A stretch of DNA of 64,000 nucleotides, taken from NCBI RefSeq assembly GCF_041146395.1, contig NW_027182887.1, positions 23,501 through 87,500 of the forward strand, given 5' to 3'. Positions 1 to 13,675 of the stretch are shown piece after piece (the stretch's first letter is position 1; every line of letters starts with the position of its first letter). The DNA comes from Eulemur rufifrons. Lineage: Eukaryota > Chordata > Mammalia > Primates > Lemuridae. The position numbers were made by a program, and so were the translations under genes. The notes under the pieces were generated by a model. It made no database searches. It saw nothing but the letters and a program-made list of their open reading frames with translations, and had not been told where the DNA came from.

Positions 1-1190
1 CCTAGTCATCACTGTGACACCTAATCCCTAACCCTAATTCCAAACCGCTAACCCTAACCGTAACCCTACCTACAACCCTAACACTGACAGTAACCCTTAC
101 TTCTAACCCCAACGCTATGCCTAACAAAAACCCTAACCCTTGACCCTAACCCTTCACACTAACCCCTAAGCCTTACCCTAACCCTTAACCCTAATCCTAA
201 TCCTAACCATTAAACCTAACCCTAGCTCTTAAAGCTAACCCTAAACCTTACCCTCACGACTAGACCTAACCCTGACACTAACCTAACACCTAACCCTAAC
301 CAGAACCCCTAAAGCTAACCCTGAACCCTATCCCTAACCCTAGCAGTAAACTTTAACCCTAAACCTAAGCCCAACCCGTAACCCTAATCCGATCTTTTTA
401 CCCTAAAACTAACCCCTAAACCTAACCCCTATACCTCACCCTAACTCTAACCCCAATCCTAATTCTAACCATACCCCTTCATAAAACACTAACTCCTAAC
501 CGCTAACCCTAACACTAACCAAAAACCCTAATCACTAATCCCTAACCCTAACGCTTAACCTTTACCCTAACCGTTAACCCTCACCCTAAATCTTAACACT
601 GACCCTAACCTTCACCTTTAACTCTAAGCCTAACCCTTAACCCTACAGTAAGGAAGACCCTTAATGCTAATGGGATCCCTTATCCCTAACCCTAACACTA
701 CAGCTAAAAATAACCCTAACCTTGGATCCTTAAACCTAACCCCTAACACTTACTTTAACCCCAAACCCTAACCCTAATCCTAAGCATTAAACCTAACCCT
801 ATCTCTTAACCCTAACGCTAGCCCTTACCCTAACGCCTAGATCTAACCCTAAATCTAACCTACCGCCTAATCCTAACCTTAAGCCCTAATGCTAACTCTA
901 ACCCTGAACCCTAAACCTACCCGTAACCCTTAACACTAACCCTATCCGTGAACCTTAACCCTGACCCTAACCATTACCCGCACCCAAGCATTTAACCCTG
1001 ACCCTAACCCTAATCCTTAATGCTAACCCTAACACTAAACCCTAACCCTAAGCCCAACACTTATCCCTAATCCTATCCCTTAACCCGAACCCTAACCCTA
1101 ATGCTACCCCCTAAACATAACCCTAACCGTGACCAGTAAAAATAACCTTGACCTCTAACACAAACCATAGCACATAACTCTAACCCTAAA

Positions 1191-1221
<31 letters not shown>

Positions 1222-1872
1222 TCTTAACCTTAACCCTAAGCGTTAACTCTCACGCTAACCTTTAATCCTAACCCTAATCCTAATCTTCAACCCTAAACCT
1301 AACACTTAACCCTAACCCTGTACCTAACCCTAACCCCTCATCTTAACCCTAACCGTAAACCTCAACCCTAAACCAAAGTGTAACCGCTAAACCTAAGAGT
1401 AACCTTTAACCCTAACCCTAATCCCTAACCCTAAGCCCTCACCCTAACACTAAACTTCATCCTTAACCCTAACCAGAATCCTACCCCTAAATCTAATTCT
1501 CAGACTTCTTGCTTTCTTAGAGTTTAGAAAGCCTGCAATCCTCCCATGTCATGTGTGAAAGGAGGCTCTACCACTGTGTCCTGCATGAAACCCAGGGACC
1601 CATACCCAGAGTATGATAGAGTGGGTTCCCGGGTACAAACCCAGCCCCCTAAACTCCCCCCGGCAGCCTAATGCAGACAGGGCCCGTGCGATAAGCATAA
1701 ACAATATCTTTAACAGATAACCCTAACCCTGAACATAACACCCAACCCTGTTCCTCTTTCTCCCCTTAACACATAAACCTCACCGTGCGCCTATCTTTAA
1801 CCTCCTATCCTAACGTTAATGCATAACCCATTTCCTCAGAACAACCCCTATCCCATAATTCTAACCCTATCT
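1..1872 (-). repeat. 1.87 kb unit 1 (box A at about 1493-1705)
   Basis: First complete unit, 1872 bp between successive CCTAGTCATC starts. It shares private variants with unit 6 over its first ~1.3 kb: ATTCCAAACCG, CCGATCTTTTTA, ACCTTCACC, CCCGAACCC and AAAAATAACCTTGACC. It then differs from unit 6 near its end (for example GTACCTAACC against GTACCAAACC). Because the window starts exactly at a unit start, the array very likely continues to the left. Confidence 0.88.
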
Positions 1873-3723
1873 CCTAGTCATCACTGTGACACCTAATCCC
1901 TAACCCTAATTCTGAACCCCTAACCCTAACCGTAACCCTACCTACAACCCTAATACTGACAGTAACCCTTACTTCTAACCCCAACGCTATCCCTAACAAA
2001 AACCCTAACCCTTCACCCTAACCCCTAAGCCTTACCCTAACCCTTAACCCTAATCCTAATCCTAGCCATTAAACCTAACCCTAGCTCTTAAAGCTAACCC
2101 TAAACCTTACCCTCACGACTAGACCTAACCCTGACACTAACCTAACACCTAACCCTAACCAGAACCCCTAAAGCTAACCCTGAACCCTATCCCTAACCCT
2201 AGCAGTAAACTTTAACCCTAAACTTAAGCCCAACCCGTAACCCTAATCCTATCCTTTTACCCTAAAACTAACCCCTAAACCTAACCCCTATACCTCACCC
2301 TAACTCTAACCCCAATCCTAATTCTAACCATACCCCTTCATAAAACCCTAACTCCTAACCGCTAACCCTAACACTAACCAAAAACCCTAATCACTAATCC
2401 CTAACCCTAACGCTTAACCTTTACCCTAACCATTAACCCTCACCCTAAATCTTAACACTGACCCTAACCTTAACCTTTAACTCTAAGCCTAACCCTTAAC
2501 CCTACAGTAAGGAAGACCCTTAATGCTAATGGGATCCCTTTTCCCTAACCCTAACACTACAGCTAAAAATAACCCTAACCTTTCATCCCTAAACCTAACC
2601 CCTAACACTTACTTTAACCCCAAACCCTAACCCTAATCCTAAGCATTAAACCTAACCCTATCTCTTAACCCTAACGCTAGCCCTTACCCTAACGCCTAGA
2701 TCTAACCCTAAATCTAACCTACCGCCTAATCCTAACCTTAAGCCCTAATGCTAACTCTAACCCTGAACCCTAAACCTACCCGTAACCCTTAACACTAACC
2801 CTATCCGTGAAACTTAACCCTGACCCTAACCATTACCCGCACCCAAGCATTTAACCCTGACCCTAACCCTAATCCTTAATGATAACCCTAACACTAAACC
2901 CTAACCCTAAGCCCAACACTTAACCGTAATCCTATCCCTTAACCCTAACCCTAACCCTAACCCTAATCTAACACCTAAACTTAACCCTAACCGTGACCAG
3001 TAAACCTAACCCTAACCTCTAACACAAACCATAGCACATAACTCTAACTCTAAAACTAACCCTAATCCTAACTCTTAACGTTAACACTAAGCGTTAACTC
3101 TCACGCTAACCTTTAATCCTAACCCTAATCCTAATCTTCAACCCTAAACCTAACACTTAACCCTAACCCTGTACCTAACCCTAACCCCTCATCTTAACCC
3201 TAACCGTAAACCTCAACCCTAAACCAAAGTGTAACCGCTAAACCTAAGAGTAACCTTTAACCCTAACCCTAATCCCTAACCCTAAGCCCTCACCCTAACA
3301 CTAAACTTCATCCTTAACCCTAACCATAATCCTAACCCTAAATCTAATTCTCAGACTTCTTGCTTTCTTAGAGTTTAGAAAGCCTGCAATCCTCCCATGC
3401 CATGCGTGAAAGGAGGCTCTACCACTGTGTCCTGCATGAAACCCACAGGCCCATCCCCAGAATATGATAGAGTGGGTTCCCGGGTACAATCCCAGCCCCC
3501 TAAACTCCCCCAGCCCGCCTAATGCAGACAGGGCCCGTGCGCTAAGCATAAACAATACCTTTAACAGATAAACCTAACCCTTAACATAACACCCAACCCT
3601 GTTCCTATTTCTCCCCTTAACACGTAAACCTCACCGTGCGCCTAACTTTAACCTCTTATCCTAACGTTAATGCATAACCCATTTCCTGAGAACAACCCCT
3701 ATCCCATAATTCTAACCCTATCT
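1873..3723 (-). repeat. 1.85 kb unit 2 (box A at about 3344-3550)
   Basis: Shortest complete unit, 1851 bp. Part of the shortfall is a missing ~13 bp segment in the early CCCTTGACCCTAACCC stretch, which units 1 and 3-7 have. Its box A carries several private changes (CCACAGGCCC, CCATCCCCAGAATATG). Confidence 0.88.
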
Positions 3724-5595
3724 CCTAGTCATCACTGTGACACCTAATCCCTAACCGTAATTCTAAACCGCTAACCCTAACCGTAACCCTACCTACAACC
3801 CTAACACTGACAGTAACCCTTACTTCTAACCCCAACGCTATGCCTAACAAAAACCCTAACCCTTGACCCTAACCCTTCACCCTAACCCCTAAGCCTTACC
3901 CTAACCCTTAACCCTAATCCTAATCCTAACCATTAAACCTAACCCTAGCTCTTAAAGCTAACCCTAAACCTTACCCTCACGACTAGACCTAACCCTGACA
4001 CTAACCTAACACCTAACCCTAACCAGAACCCCTAAAGCTAACCCTGAACCCTATCCCTAACCCTAGCAGTAAACTTTAACCCTAAACCTAAGCCCAACCC
4101 GTATCCCTAATCCTCTCCTTTTACCCTAAAACTAACCCTTAAACCTAACCCCTATACCTCACCCTAACTCTAACCCCAATCCTAATTCTAACCATACCCC
4201 TTCATAAAACACTAACTCCTAACCGCTAACCCTAACACTAACCAAAAAGCCTAATCACTAATCCCTAACCCTAACGCTTAACCTTTACCCTAACCATTAA
4301 CCCTCACCCTACGTCTTAACACTGACCCTAACCTTAACCTTTAACTCTAAGCCTAACCCTTAACCCTACAGTAAGGAAGACCCTTAATGCTAATGGGATC
4401 CCTTATCCCTAACCCTAACACTACAGCTAAAAATAACCCTAACCTTGGATCCTTAAACCTAACCCGTAACACTTACTTTAACCCCAAACCCTAACCCTAA
4501 TCCTAAGCATTAAACCTAACCCTGTCTCTTAACCCTAACGCTAGCCCTTACCCTAACGCCTAGATCTAACCCTAAATCTAACCTACCGCCTAATCCTAAC
4601 CTTAAGCCCTAATGCTAACTCTAACCCTGAACTCTAAACCTACCCGTAACGCTTAACACTAACCCTATCCGTGAACCTTAACCCTGACCCTAACCATTAC
4701 CCGCACCCAAGCATTTAACCCTGACCCTAACCCTAATCCTTAATGCTAACCCTAACACTAAACCCTAACCCTAAGCCCAACACTTAACCCTATTCCTATC
4801 CCTTAACCCTCACCCTAATGCTAACCCTTAAACGTAACCCTCACCGTGAGCAGTAAACCTAACCCTAACCTCTAACACAAACCATAGCACATAACTCTAA
4901 CCCTAAAACTAACCCTAACCCTAACCCTAACACTAAACCCTAACTCTTAACCTTAACCCTAAGCGTTAACTCTCACGCTAACCTTTAATCCTAACCCTAA
5001 TCCTAATCTTCAACCCTAAACCTAACACTTAACCCTAACACTGTACCAAACCCTAAACCCTCATCTTAACCCTAACCGTAAATCTCAACCCTAAACCAAA
5101 GTGTAACCGTTAAACCTAAGAGTAACCTTTAACCCTAACCCTAATCCCTAACCCTAAGCCCTCACCCTAACACTAAACTTCATCCTTAACCCTAACCAGA
5201 ATCCTACCCCTAAATCTAATTCTCAGACTTCTTGCTTTCTTAGAGTTTAGAAAGCCTGCAATCCTCCCATGCCATGCGTGAAAGGAGGCTCTACCACTGT
5301 GTCCTGCATGAAAACCACGGGCCCATACCCAGAGTATGATAGAGTGGGTTCCCGGGTATAATCCCAGCCCCCTAAACTCCCCCCGCCCGCCTAATGCAGA
5401 CAGGGCCCGTGCGATAAGCATAAACAATACCTTTAACAGATAACCCTAACCCTGAACATAACACCCAACCCTGTTCCTATTTCTCCCCTTAACACGTAAA
5501 CCTCACCGTGTGCCTAACTTTAACCTCTTATCCTAACGTTAATGCGTAACCCATTTCCTGAGAACAACCCCTATCCCATAATTCTAACCCTATCT
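3724..5595 (-). repeat. 1.87 kb unit 3 (box A at about 5214-5422)
   Basis: Complete unit, 1872 bp. It begins with the variant AACCGTAATTCTAAACC, which it shares with unit 7, suggesting those two are related independently of their neighbours. Its box A is full length. Confidence 0.88.
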
Positions 5596-7474
5596 CCTAG
5601 ACATCACTGTGACACCTAATCCCTAACCCTAATTCTAAACCGCTAACCCTAACCGTAACCCTACCTACAACCCTAACACTGACAGTAACCCCTTACTTCT
5701 AACCCCAACGCTATGCCTAACAAAAACCCTAACCCTTGACCCTAACCCTTCACCCTAACCCCTAAGCCTTACCCTAACCCTTAACCCTAATCCTAATCCT
5801 AACCATTAAACCTAACCCTAGCTCTTAAAGCTAACCCTAAACCTTACACTCACGACTAGACCTAACCCTGACACTAACCTAACACCTAACCCTAACCAGA
5901 ACCCCTAAAGCTAACCCTGAACCCTATCCCTAACCCTAGCAGTAAACTTTAACCTTAAACCTAAGCCCAACCCGTAACCCTAATCCTATCCTTTTACCCT
6001 AAAACTAACCCCTAAACCTAACCCCTATACCTCACCCTAACTCTAACCCCAATCCTAATTCTAACCATACCCCTTCATAAAACACTAACTCCTAACCGCT
6101 AACCCTAACACTAACCAAAAACCCAAATCACTAATCCCTAACCCTAACGCTTAACCTTTACCCTAACCGTTAACCCTCACCCTAAATCTTAACACTGACC
6201 CTAACCTTAACCTTTAACTCTAAGCCTAACCCTTAACCCGACAGTAACGAAGACCCTTAATGCTAATGGGATCCCTTATCCCTAACCCTAACACTACAGC
6301 TAAAAATAACCCTAACCTTGGATCCTTAAACCTAACCCGTAACACTTACTTTAACCCCAAACCCTAACCCTAATCCTAAGCATTAAACCTAACCCTATCT
6401 CTTAACCCTAACGCTAGCCCTTACCCTAACGCCTAGATCTAACCCTAAATCTAACCTACCACCTAATCCTAACCTTAAGCCCTAATGCTAACTCTAACCC
6501 TGAACCCTAAACCTACCCGTAACCCTTAACACTAACCCTATCCGTGAACCTTAACCCAGAACCTAACCATTACCCGCACCCAAGCATTTAACCCTCAGCC
6601 TACCCCTAGTCCTTAATGATAACCCTAACACTAAACCCTAACCCTAAGCCCAACACTTAACCCTAATCCTATCCCTTAACCCTAACCCTAACCCTAACCC
6701 TAATGCTAACCCCTAAACGTAACCCTAACCGTCACCAGTAAACCTAACCCTAACCTCTAACACAAACCATAGCACATAACTCTAACCCTAATACTAACCC
6801 TAACCCTAACCCTAACCCTAAACACTAACTGATAATCTTAAACCTAAGCGTTAACTCTCACGCTATCCTTTAATCCTAACCCTAATACTAATCTTCAACC
6901 CTAAACCTAACACTTAACCCTAACCCGAACCCTAACCCCTGATCTTAACCCTAACCGTAAACCTCAACCCTAAACCAAAGTGTAACCGTTAAACTTAAGA
7001 GTAACCTGTAACCCTAACCCTAATCCCTAACCCTAAGCCCTCACCCTAACACTAAACTTCATCCTTAACCCTAACCAAAATCCTAACCCTAAATCTAATT
7101 CTCAGAGTTCTTGCTTTCTTAGAGTTTAGAAAGCCTGCAATCCTCCCATGCCATGCGTGAAAGGAGGCTCTACCACTGTGTCCTGCATGAAACCCACGGG
7201 CCCATACCCAGAGTATGATAGAGTGGGTTCCCGGGTACAATCCCAGCCCCCTAAACTCGCCCCGCCCACCTAATGCAGACAGTGCCCGTGCGCTAAGCAT
7301 AAACAATACCTTTAACAGATAACCCTAACCCTGAACATAACACCCAACCCTGTTCCTATTTCTCCCCTTAACACGTAAACCTCACCGTGCGCCTAACTTT
7401 AACCTCTTATCCTAACGTTAATGCATAACCCATTTCCTGAGAACAACCCCTATCCCATAATTCTAACCCTACCT
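5596..7474 (-). repeat. 1.88 kb unit 4 (box A at about 7093-7301)
   Basis: Longest complete unit, 1879 bp. It starts with the variant CCTAGACATC and contains two runs of about four perfect CCCTAA hexamers (near 6673 and 6796), which account for part of the extra length. Confidence 0.88.
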
Positions 7475-8663
7475 CCTAGTCATCACTGTGACACATAATC
7501 GCTAACCCTAATTCTAAACCGCTAACCCTAACTGTAACCCTACCTACAACCCTAACACTGACAGTAACCCTTACTTCTAACCCCAACGCTATGCCTAACA
7601 AAAACCCTAACCCTTGACCCTAACCCTTCACCCTAACCTTTAAGCCTAACCCTAACCCTTAACCCTAATCCTAATCCTAACCATTAAACCTAACCCTAGC
7701 TCTTAAGGCTAACCCTAAACCTTACCCTCACGACTAGACCTAACCCTGACAGTAAACTAACACCTAACCCAAACCAGAACCACTAAAGCTAACCCTGAAC
7801 CCTATCCCTAACCCTAGCAGTAAACTTTAACCCTAAACCTAAGCCCAACCCGTAACCCTAATCCTATCCTTTTACCCTAAAACTAACCCCTAAACCTAAC
7901 CCCTATACCTCACCCTAACTCTAACCCCAATCCTAATTCTAACCATACCCCTTCATAAAACACTAACTCCTAACCGCTAACCCTAACACTAACCAAAAAC
8001 CCTAATCACTAATCCCTAACCCTAACGCTTAACCTTTACCCTAACCGTTAACCCTCACCCTAAATCTTAACACTGACCCTAACCTTAACCTTTAACTCTA
8101 AGCCTAACCCTTAACCCTACAGTAAGGAAGACCCTTAATGCTAATGGGATCCCTTATCCCTAACCCTAACACTACAGCTAAAAATAACCCTAACCTTGGA
8201 TCCTTAAACCTAACCCCTAACACTTACTTTAACCCCAAACCCTAACCCTAATCCTAAGCATTAAACCTAACCCTATCTCTTAACCCTAACGCTAGACCTT
8301 ACCCTAACGCCTAGATCTAACCCTAAATCTAACCTACCGCCTAATCCTAACCTTAAGCCCTAATGCTAACTCTAACCCTGAACCCTAAACCTACCCGTAA
8401 CTCTTAACACTAACCCTATCCGTGAACCTTAACCCTGACCCCAACCATTACCCGCACCCAAGCATTTAACCCTGACCCTAACCCTAATCCTTAATGCTAA
8501 GCCTAACACTAAACCCTAACCCTAAGCCCAACAGTTATCCGTAAACCTATCCCTTAACCCTAACCCTAACCCTAATGCTACCCCCTAAACGTAACCCTAA
8601 CCGTGACCATAAACCTAACCCTAACCTCTAACACAAACCATAGCAAATAACTCTAACCCTAAA

Positions 8664-8694
<31 letters not shown>

Positions 8695-9344
8695 TCTTAA
8701 CCTTAACCCTAAGCGTTAACTCTCACGCTAACCTTTAATCCTAACCCTAATCCTAATCTTCAACCCTAAACCTAACACTTAACCCTAACCCTGTACCAAA
8801 CCCTAACCCCTCATCTTAACCCTAACCGTAAACCTCAACCCTAAACCAAAGTGTAACCGTTAAACCTAAGAGTAATCTTTAACCCTAACTCTATTCCCTA
8901 AACCTAAGCCCTCACCCTAACACTAAACTTCATCCTTAACCCTAACCAGAATCCTAACCCTAAATCTAATTCTCAGACTTCTTGCTTTCTTAGAGTTACA
9001 AAGCCTGCAATCCTCCCATGCCATGCGTGAAAGGAGGCTCTACCACTGTGTCCTGCATGAAACCCACGGGCCCATACCCAGAGTATGATAGAGTGGGTTC
9101 CCGGGTACAATCCCAGCCCCCTAAACTCGCCCCGCCCGCCTAATGCAGACAGGGCCCGTGCACTAAGCATAAACAATACCTTTAACAGATAACCCTTACC
9201 CTGAACATAACACCCAACCCTGTTCCTATTTCTCCCCTTAACACGTAAACCTCACCGTGCGCCTAACTTTAACCTCTTATCCTAACGTTAATGCATAACC
9301 CATTTCCTGAGAACAACCCCTATCCCATAATTCTAACCCTATCT
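7475..9344 (-). repeat. 1.87 kb unit 5 (box A at about 8966-9171)
   Basis: Complete unit, 1870 bp. Its box A has GAGTTACAAAG where other copies have GAGTTTAGAAAG, a small indel that shortens the recurrent box reading frame in this copy (67 codons instead of 84). Confidence 0.88.
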
Positions 9345-10534
9345 CCTAGTCATCACTGTGACACCTAATCCCTAACCCTAATTCCAAACCGCTAACCCTA
9401 ACCGTAACCCTACCTACAACCCTAACACTGACAGTAACCCTTACTTCTAACCCCAACGCTATGCCTAACAAAAACCCTAACCCTTGACCCTAACCCTTCA
9501 CCCTAACCCCTAAGCCTTACCCTAACCCTTAACCCTAATCCTAATCCTAACCATTAAACCTAACCCTAGCTCTTAAAGCTAACCCTAAACCTTACCCTCA
9601 CGACTAGACCTAACCCTGACACTAACCTAACACCTAACCCTAACCAGAACCCCTAAAGCTAACCCTGAACCCTATCCCTAACCCTAGCAGTAAACTTTAA
9701 CCCTAAACCTAAGCCCAACCCGTAACCCTAATCCGATCTTTTTACCCTAAAACTAACCCCTAAACCTAACCCCTATACCTCACCCTAACTCTAACCCCAA
9801 TCCTAATTCTAACCATACCCCTTCATAAAACACTAACTCCTAACCGCTAACCCTAACACTAACCAAAAACCCTAATCACTAATCCCTAACCCTAACGCTT
9901 AACCTTTACCCTAACCGTTAACCCTCACCCTAAATCTTAACACTGACCCTAACCTTCACCTTTAACTCTAAGCCTAACCCTTAACCCTACAGTAAGGAAG
10001 ACCCTTAATGCTAATGGGATCCCTTATCCCTAACCCTAACACTACAGCTAAAAATAACCCTAACCTTGGATCCTTAAACCTAACCCCTAACACTTACTTT
10101 AACCCCAAACCCTAACCCTAATCCTAAGCATTAAACCTAACCCTATCTCTTAACCCTAACGCTAGCCCTTACCCTAACGCCTAGATCTAACCCTAAATCT
10201 AACCTACCGCCTAATCCTAACCTTAAGCCCTAATGCTAACTCTAACCCTGAACCCTAAACCTACCCGTAACCCTTAACACTAACCCTATCCGTGAACCTT
10301 AACCCTGACCCTAACCATTACCCGCACCCAAGCATTTAACCCTGACCCTAACCCTAATCCTTAATGCTAACCCTAACACTAAACCCTAACCCTAAGCCCA
10401 ACACTTATCCCTAATCCTATCCCTTAACCCGAACCCTAACCCTAATGCTACCCCCTAAACATAACCCTAACCGTGACCAGTAAAAATAACCTTGACCTCT
10501 AACACAAACCATAGCACATAACTCTAACCCTAAA

Positions 10535-10565
<31 letters not shown>

Positions 10566-11216
10566 TCTTAACCTTAACCCTAAGCGTTAACTCTCACGCT
10601 AACCTTTAATCCTAACCCTAATCCTAATCTTCAACCCTAAACCTAACACTTAACCCTAACCCTGTACCAAACCCTAACCCCTCATCTTAACCCTAACCGT
10701 AAACCTCAACCCTAAACCAAAGTGTAACCGTTAAACCTAAGAGTAACCTTTAACCCTAACCCTAAGCCCTAACCCTAAGCCCTCACCCTAACACTAAACT
10801 TCATCCTTAACCCTAACCAGAATCCTAACCCTAAATCTAATTCTCAGACTTCTTGCTTTCTTAGAGTTTAGAAATCCTGCAATCCTCCCATGCCATGCAT
10901 GAACGGAGGCTCTACCACTCTGTCCTGCATGAAACCCACGGGACCATACCCAGAGTATGATAGAGTGGGTTCCCGGGTACAATCCCAGCCCCCTAAAGTC
11001 CCCCCGCCCACCTAATGCAGACAGGGCCCGTGCGCTAAGCATAAACAATACCTTTAACAGATAACCCTAACCCTGAACATAACACCCAACCCTGTTCCTA
11101 TTTCTCCCCTTAACACGTAAACCTCACCGTGCGCCTAACTTTAACCTCTTATCCTAACGTTAATGCATAACCCATTTCCTGAGAACAACCCCTATCCCAT
11201 AATTCTAACCCTATCT
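9345..11216 (-). repeat. 1.87 kb unit 6 (box A at about 10836-11043)
   Basis: Complete unit, 1872 bp. Its first ~1.3 kb is almost identical to unit 1 although four units lie between them. Its box A carries private changes (GAAATCCTGC, ATGCATGAACGGAGG, ACCACTCTGTCC). Confidence 0.88.
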
Positions 11217-11835
11217 CCTAGTCATCACTGTGACACCTAATCCCTAACCGTAATTCTAAACCGCTAACCCTAACCGTAACCCTACCTACAACCCTAACAC
11301 TGACAGTAACCCTTACTTCTAACCCCAACGCTATGCCTAACAAAAACCCTAACCCTTGACCCTAACCCTTCACCCTAACCCCTAAGCCTTACCCTAACCC
11401 TTAACCCTAATCCTAATCCTAACCATTAAACGTAACCCTAGCTCTTAAAGCTAACCCTAAACCTTACCCTCACGACTAGACCTAACCCTGACACTAACCT
11501 AACACCTAACCCTAACCAGAACCCCTAAAGCTAACCCTGAACCCTATCTCTAACCCTAGCAGTAAACTTTAACCCTAAACCTAAGCCCAACCCGTAACCC
11601 TAATCCTATCCTTTTACCCTAAAACTAACCCCTAAACCTAACCCCTATACCTCACCCTAACTCTAACCCCAATCCTAATTCTAACCATACCCCTTCATAA
11701 AACACTAACTCCTAACCGCTAACCCTAACACTAACCAAAAACCCTAATCACTAATCCCTAACCCTAACGCTTAACCTTTACCCTCACCGTTAACCCTCAC
11801 CCTAAATCTTAACACTGACCCGAACCTTCACCTTT
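11217..11835 (-). repeat. Unit 7, left part, interrupted by L1
   Basis: Starts at CCTAGTCATC and follows the normal unit order until CCCGAACCTTCACCTTT, where the poly-T end of the L1 begins. The unit resumes at 19,258. It shares the AACCGTAATTC start variant with unit 3. Confidence 0.88.
11819..11835. repeat. L1 target-site duplication, copy at the L1 3' end
   Basis: The 17 bp CCCGAACCTTCACCTTT directly precedes the poly-T end of the L1 and is repeated exactly at 19,258-19,274. The last three T could belong to either the duplication or the tail. Both copies have CCCGAACC where other units have CCCTAACC, so that change predates the insertion. Confidence 0.92.
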
Positions 11836-11849
11836 TTTTTTTTTTTTTT
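11833..11849 (-). other. L1 poly-A tail
   Basis: A run of 17 T on + is the 3' poly-A tail of the minus-strand L1; the first three may belong to the target duplication. The tail is pure and short. I see no clear AATAAA in the last ~60 nt of the element; the nearest similar words are AATAAT-like. Confidence 0.85.
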
Positions 11850-12161
11850 AAGAGTCTAACAGTATATCTTGTTAGATACAGTATGTCCTCATAATGTATA
11901 CATTATTTCTTGTACAATGATATGAAATAATATGGGAAATATTCATGATAAATTATTAAGTGAACAGTGCAAGTTAAAAACAATAGTTTCATATTTTTTT
12001 CCCCACCCCCCCTTTCCCGAGTCAGCACCTTCAAGTGTTACCACTCCCCAAACGGTGTGCAATGCACTCATTGTGTAGGCATACCCCCATCCCCTCCCCC
12101 ACCCCCCACCTCAGTCTGATGTCCAATTGGTGTCATTCCCAGATTTGTATTTAGGTGATGA
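11850..12161 (-). other. L1 3'UTR with G-rich tracts
   Basis: About 310 nt between the ORF2 stop and the tail. In L1 orientation it contains a run of G-tracts (on + the C-tracts at 12,084-12,107) and a second one (C-rich at about 11,997-12,018). A G-rich polypurine tract able to form a quadruplex is a conserved trait of mammalian L1 3'UTRs. The tail-proximal ~150 nt is AT-rich. Confidence 0.85.
12084..12107 (-). promoter_or_regulatory. Potential G-quadruplex tract in L1 3'UTR
   Basis: On the L1 sense strand four G-tracts of 4-6 G are separated by one or two bases, satisfying the usual quadruplex pattern. The role is not shown by sequence alone. Confidence 0.7.
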
Positions 12162-13675
12162 TCAGGGAAACCAATTTTCTGGTGAGTACATGTGATGCTT
12201 GTTTTTCCATTCTTGGGATACTTCACTTAATATAATGGGTTCCAACTCTCTCCAGGAGAACCATAGAGATGTCGTATCTTCATCATTCCTTATAGCTGAG
12301 TAATATTCCATGGTATACATATACCACAGCTTACTAATCCAATCATGTATTGATGGGCATTTGGGTTGTTTCCACATCTTTGCTATTGCGAATTGTGCTG
12401 CTATAAACATTTGGGTACACGTACCTTTGTTATAGAATGACCTTTTTTCCTTTGGGTATATGCCCAGTAATGGGATTGCTGGGTCAAATGGCAGGTCTAC
12501 TTGAATCTGTTTAAGATACCTCCATAATGCTTTCCACAGGGGTTGCACTAGTTTGCAGTCCCACCAGCAGTGTATTAGTGTTCCTGTCTCTCCACACCCA
12601 CGCCAACATGTGTTGTTTTGGGTTTTTTTGATAAAGGCCATTCTCACTGGGGTTAAGTGATATCTCATTGTGGTTTTGATTTGCATTTCCCTGATGATTA
12701 GAGATGTTGAACACTTTTTCATATGTTTGTTAGCCATTTTTATATCTTCTTTTGAAAAATTTCTATTCATGTCCTTTGCCCACTTTTTGATAGGGTTGCT
12801 TGATTTTTTCTTGCTGATTTTCCTGAGTTCTAAATAGATTCTTGTTATCAGTCCTTTATCTGATGTGTAGTATGCAAAATTTTTTTCCCATTCTGTAGGT
12901 GGTCTGTTTATTCTCTGGACTGTTTCTTTGGCTGTGCAGAAGCTTTTTAGTTTAATCATGTCCCATTCATTTATTTTTGTTGCTGCTGTGATTGCCTTGG
13001 GGGTCTTCTTCATAAATTCTCTGCCTAGGCCAATGTCTGTAAGAGTCTTTCCTACATTTTCTTCTAGAATTCTGATTGTATCACGCCTAAGGTTTAAGTC
13101 TGTTATCCACCGTGATTTGATTTTTGTGAGAGGTGAAAGCTGTGGGTCCTGTTTCATTCTTCTGCAAGTGGCTAAGCAATTCTCCCAGCACCATTTGTTG
13201 AATAGGGATTCTTGTCCCCGGAGTATATTCTTTCCCGCTTTGTCAAAAATTAGGTGACTATATGAGGATGGTTCTATATTTGGATTTTCTGTTGTGTTCC
13301 ACTGGTCTGTGTCCCTGCACTTGTGCCAATACCAGGCTGTTTTAAGAACCACGGCCTTGTAATATAGTTTGAGGTCTGGCAAATTAATACCTCCCATTTT
13401 GTTTTTATTGCTTAAAATTGCTTTTGCTATACGGGGTCTTCTTTGATTCCATACAAAGTGTATAATTATTTTCTCTATGTCTGTAAAGAATGATGTTGGT
13501 AATTTAATAGGGATTGCATTGAATTTGTAGATCACTTTGGGTAGTATAGACATTTTAACAATGTTGATTCTTCCGATCCACGAGCATGGTATATTTTTCC
13601 ATCTATTTGCAAGTTCTGCTATTTCTTTTCTCAGTGTTTCATAGTTTTCCTTATAGAGGTCCTTTACCTCTTTAG
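12162..13675 (-). pseudogene. ORF2: L1 ORF2, 3' part: RT thumb and Cys-rich C-terminal domain
   Basis: Continues ORF2 two bases out of frame from the upstream part. The correct frame is open from the (AT)n run to the stop at 12,162, with no other stop; the stretch from its internal Met at 13,553 alone is 463 codons. It encodes the region after the RT palm, starting near the conserved [17 protein letters not shown] segment. It ends with the Cys-rich domain C-W-R-G-C-G-...-H-C-W-W-D-C, needed in mammalian L1s for RNA binding and retrotransposition. With the two extra bases discounted, the whole ORF2 spans 1293 codons including the stop, close to the 1275 residues of human ORF2p. The downstream Met has no obvious role, and translation of this part from the L1 RNA is unlikely. 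Confidence 0.9.

Noticed and set aside
3301..11048. The series of 84-codon minus-strand frames spaced about 1.87 kb as a gene family
   Set aside because: They follow the box plus degenerate telomere DNA. Differences between copies are mostly amino-acid changing, one copy is shifted by an indel, and there is no promoter, splice or domain evidence.
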